In this document: positions 24,251 through 24,390 of the stretch, one piece after another
How the letters are laid out: each line of letters opens with the position of its first letter
How positions within the stretch are numbered: position 1 is the stretch's first letter
Assembly (NCBI GenBank): GCA_031556525.1
Contig: JAVBSS010000056.1
Span: forward strand, 1-24,390
DNA length: 24,390 nt
From: JAVBSN01 sp031556525
Lineage (GTDB): Bacteria; Bacillota; Clostridia; Lachnospirales; Lachnospiraceae
Direction of reading: 5' to 3'
Made by a program: the position numbers and the translations under genes
Notes under the pieces: generated by a model
The model's input: the letters and a program-made list of their open reading frames with translations, nothing else
Told to the model about the DNA's origin: nothing
Databases searched by the model: none

Positions 24251-24390
24251 ATGAATATGTGGATGATATTAGGAATTGAAGAAACTAAAGACAAAAACAT
24301 TATAACAAATGCATATAGGGAAAAACTTTCGGTGGTTAATCCAGAAGAAGATAGTGAAGGATTTATGAGACTTCGTGCTGCTTATGAAGA
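24251..24390 (+). CDS. J-domain-like protein, N-terminal fragment (cut by window edge)
   Basis: Forty-six complete codons before the window ends: MNMWMILGIEETKDKNIITN, then AYREKLSVVNPEEDSEGFMR and LRAAYE. The layout (W..LGIEETKD, AYREKL, NPE in place of HPD, EGF..LR.AYE) resembles a degenerate J domain. Because the HPD that stimulates DnaK is replaced by NPE, a classical co-chaperone role is doubtful. AAGGGG precedes the ATG. The gene lies 31 bp after the fumarase beta gene on the same strand, with no terminator seen, so it may belong to the same transcript. The remainder is not visible. Confidence 0.65.
   Translation, partial: MNMWMILGIEETKDKNIITNAYREKLSVVNPEEDSEGFMRLRAAYE

Overview
The window spans a chromosomal replication-origin region of a very AT-rich Firmicute, most likely a clostridium of the Lachnospiraceae or a close relative. 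The evidence for this is the gene order rpmH, rnpA, yidD and yidC to the left and dnaA, dnaN, yaaA, recF, gyrB and gyrA to the right. The L34 sequence, the two-subunit class I fumarase, the DUF624/LplBC/YesMN-type sugar locus and a truncated degenerate J-domain gene at the right edge fit the same group. G+C is low, about 30 % by eye, and the genus cannot be fixed from sequence alone.

Layout. Positions 1-1192 run leftward: a yidC fragment cut by the window edge, yidD, rnpA, and rpmH, which is too short for ordinary ORF calling. rpmH has a consensus promoter and its own terminator overlapping its stop codon. The 660-bp rpmH-dnaA spacer holds three DnaA boxes within 32 bp plus a fourth outlying one (two of the four perfect), long AT tracts, and an unexplained GC-richer island. 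From 1853 to 10500 run dnaA, dnaN, yaaA, recF, gyrB and gyrA, followed by a clear terminator after gyrA. The dnaA-dnaN spacer has further degenerate DnaA boxes and a perfect inverted repeat, so the origin may be bipartite.

From 10712 to 14235 is a four-gene cassette: a secreted, cysteine-free, glycine-rich peptide, a strong hairpin, two different MacB/FtsX-type permeases and an ABC ATPase. It looks like a peptide (bacteriocin-like) export or self-protection unit, but I cannot place the peptide in a known family. A convergent bidirectional terminator closes it.

From 14345 to 22478 is a carbohydrate-uptake locus: a DUF624 (YesL-type) membrane protein, two LplB/LplC-type permeases, a large lipoprotein binding protein, and a YesN/YesM-type two-component system pointing the other way. 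There is no ABC ATPase or glycosidase, so the importer probably borrows a shared ATPase. The strongest new observation is that the permease promoter and the kinase promoter carry the same operator geometry. Each has two direct repeats starting TCTRAT with a 21-bp period, and the second repeat starts exactly 39 bp before the -10 box. This looks like the binding site of the locus's AraC-type response regulator acting on its own operon and on the transporter.

The window ends with a two-subunit iron-sulfur fumarase (or tartrate dehydratase) and the first 46 complete codons of a J-domain-like protein. I saw no tRNA, rRNA, insertion sequence, CRISPR array or prophage.
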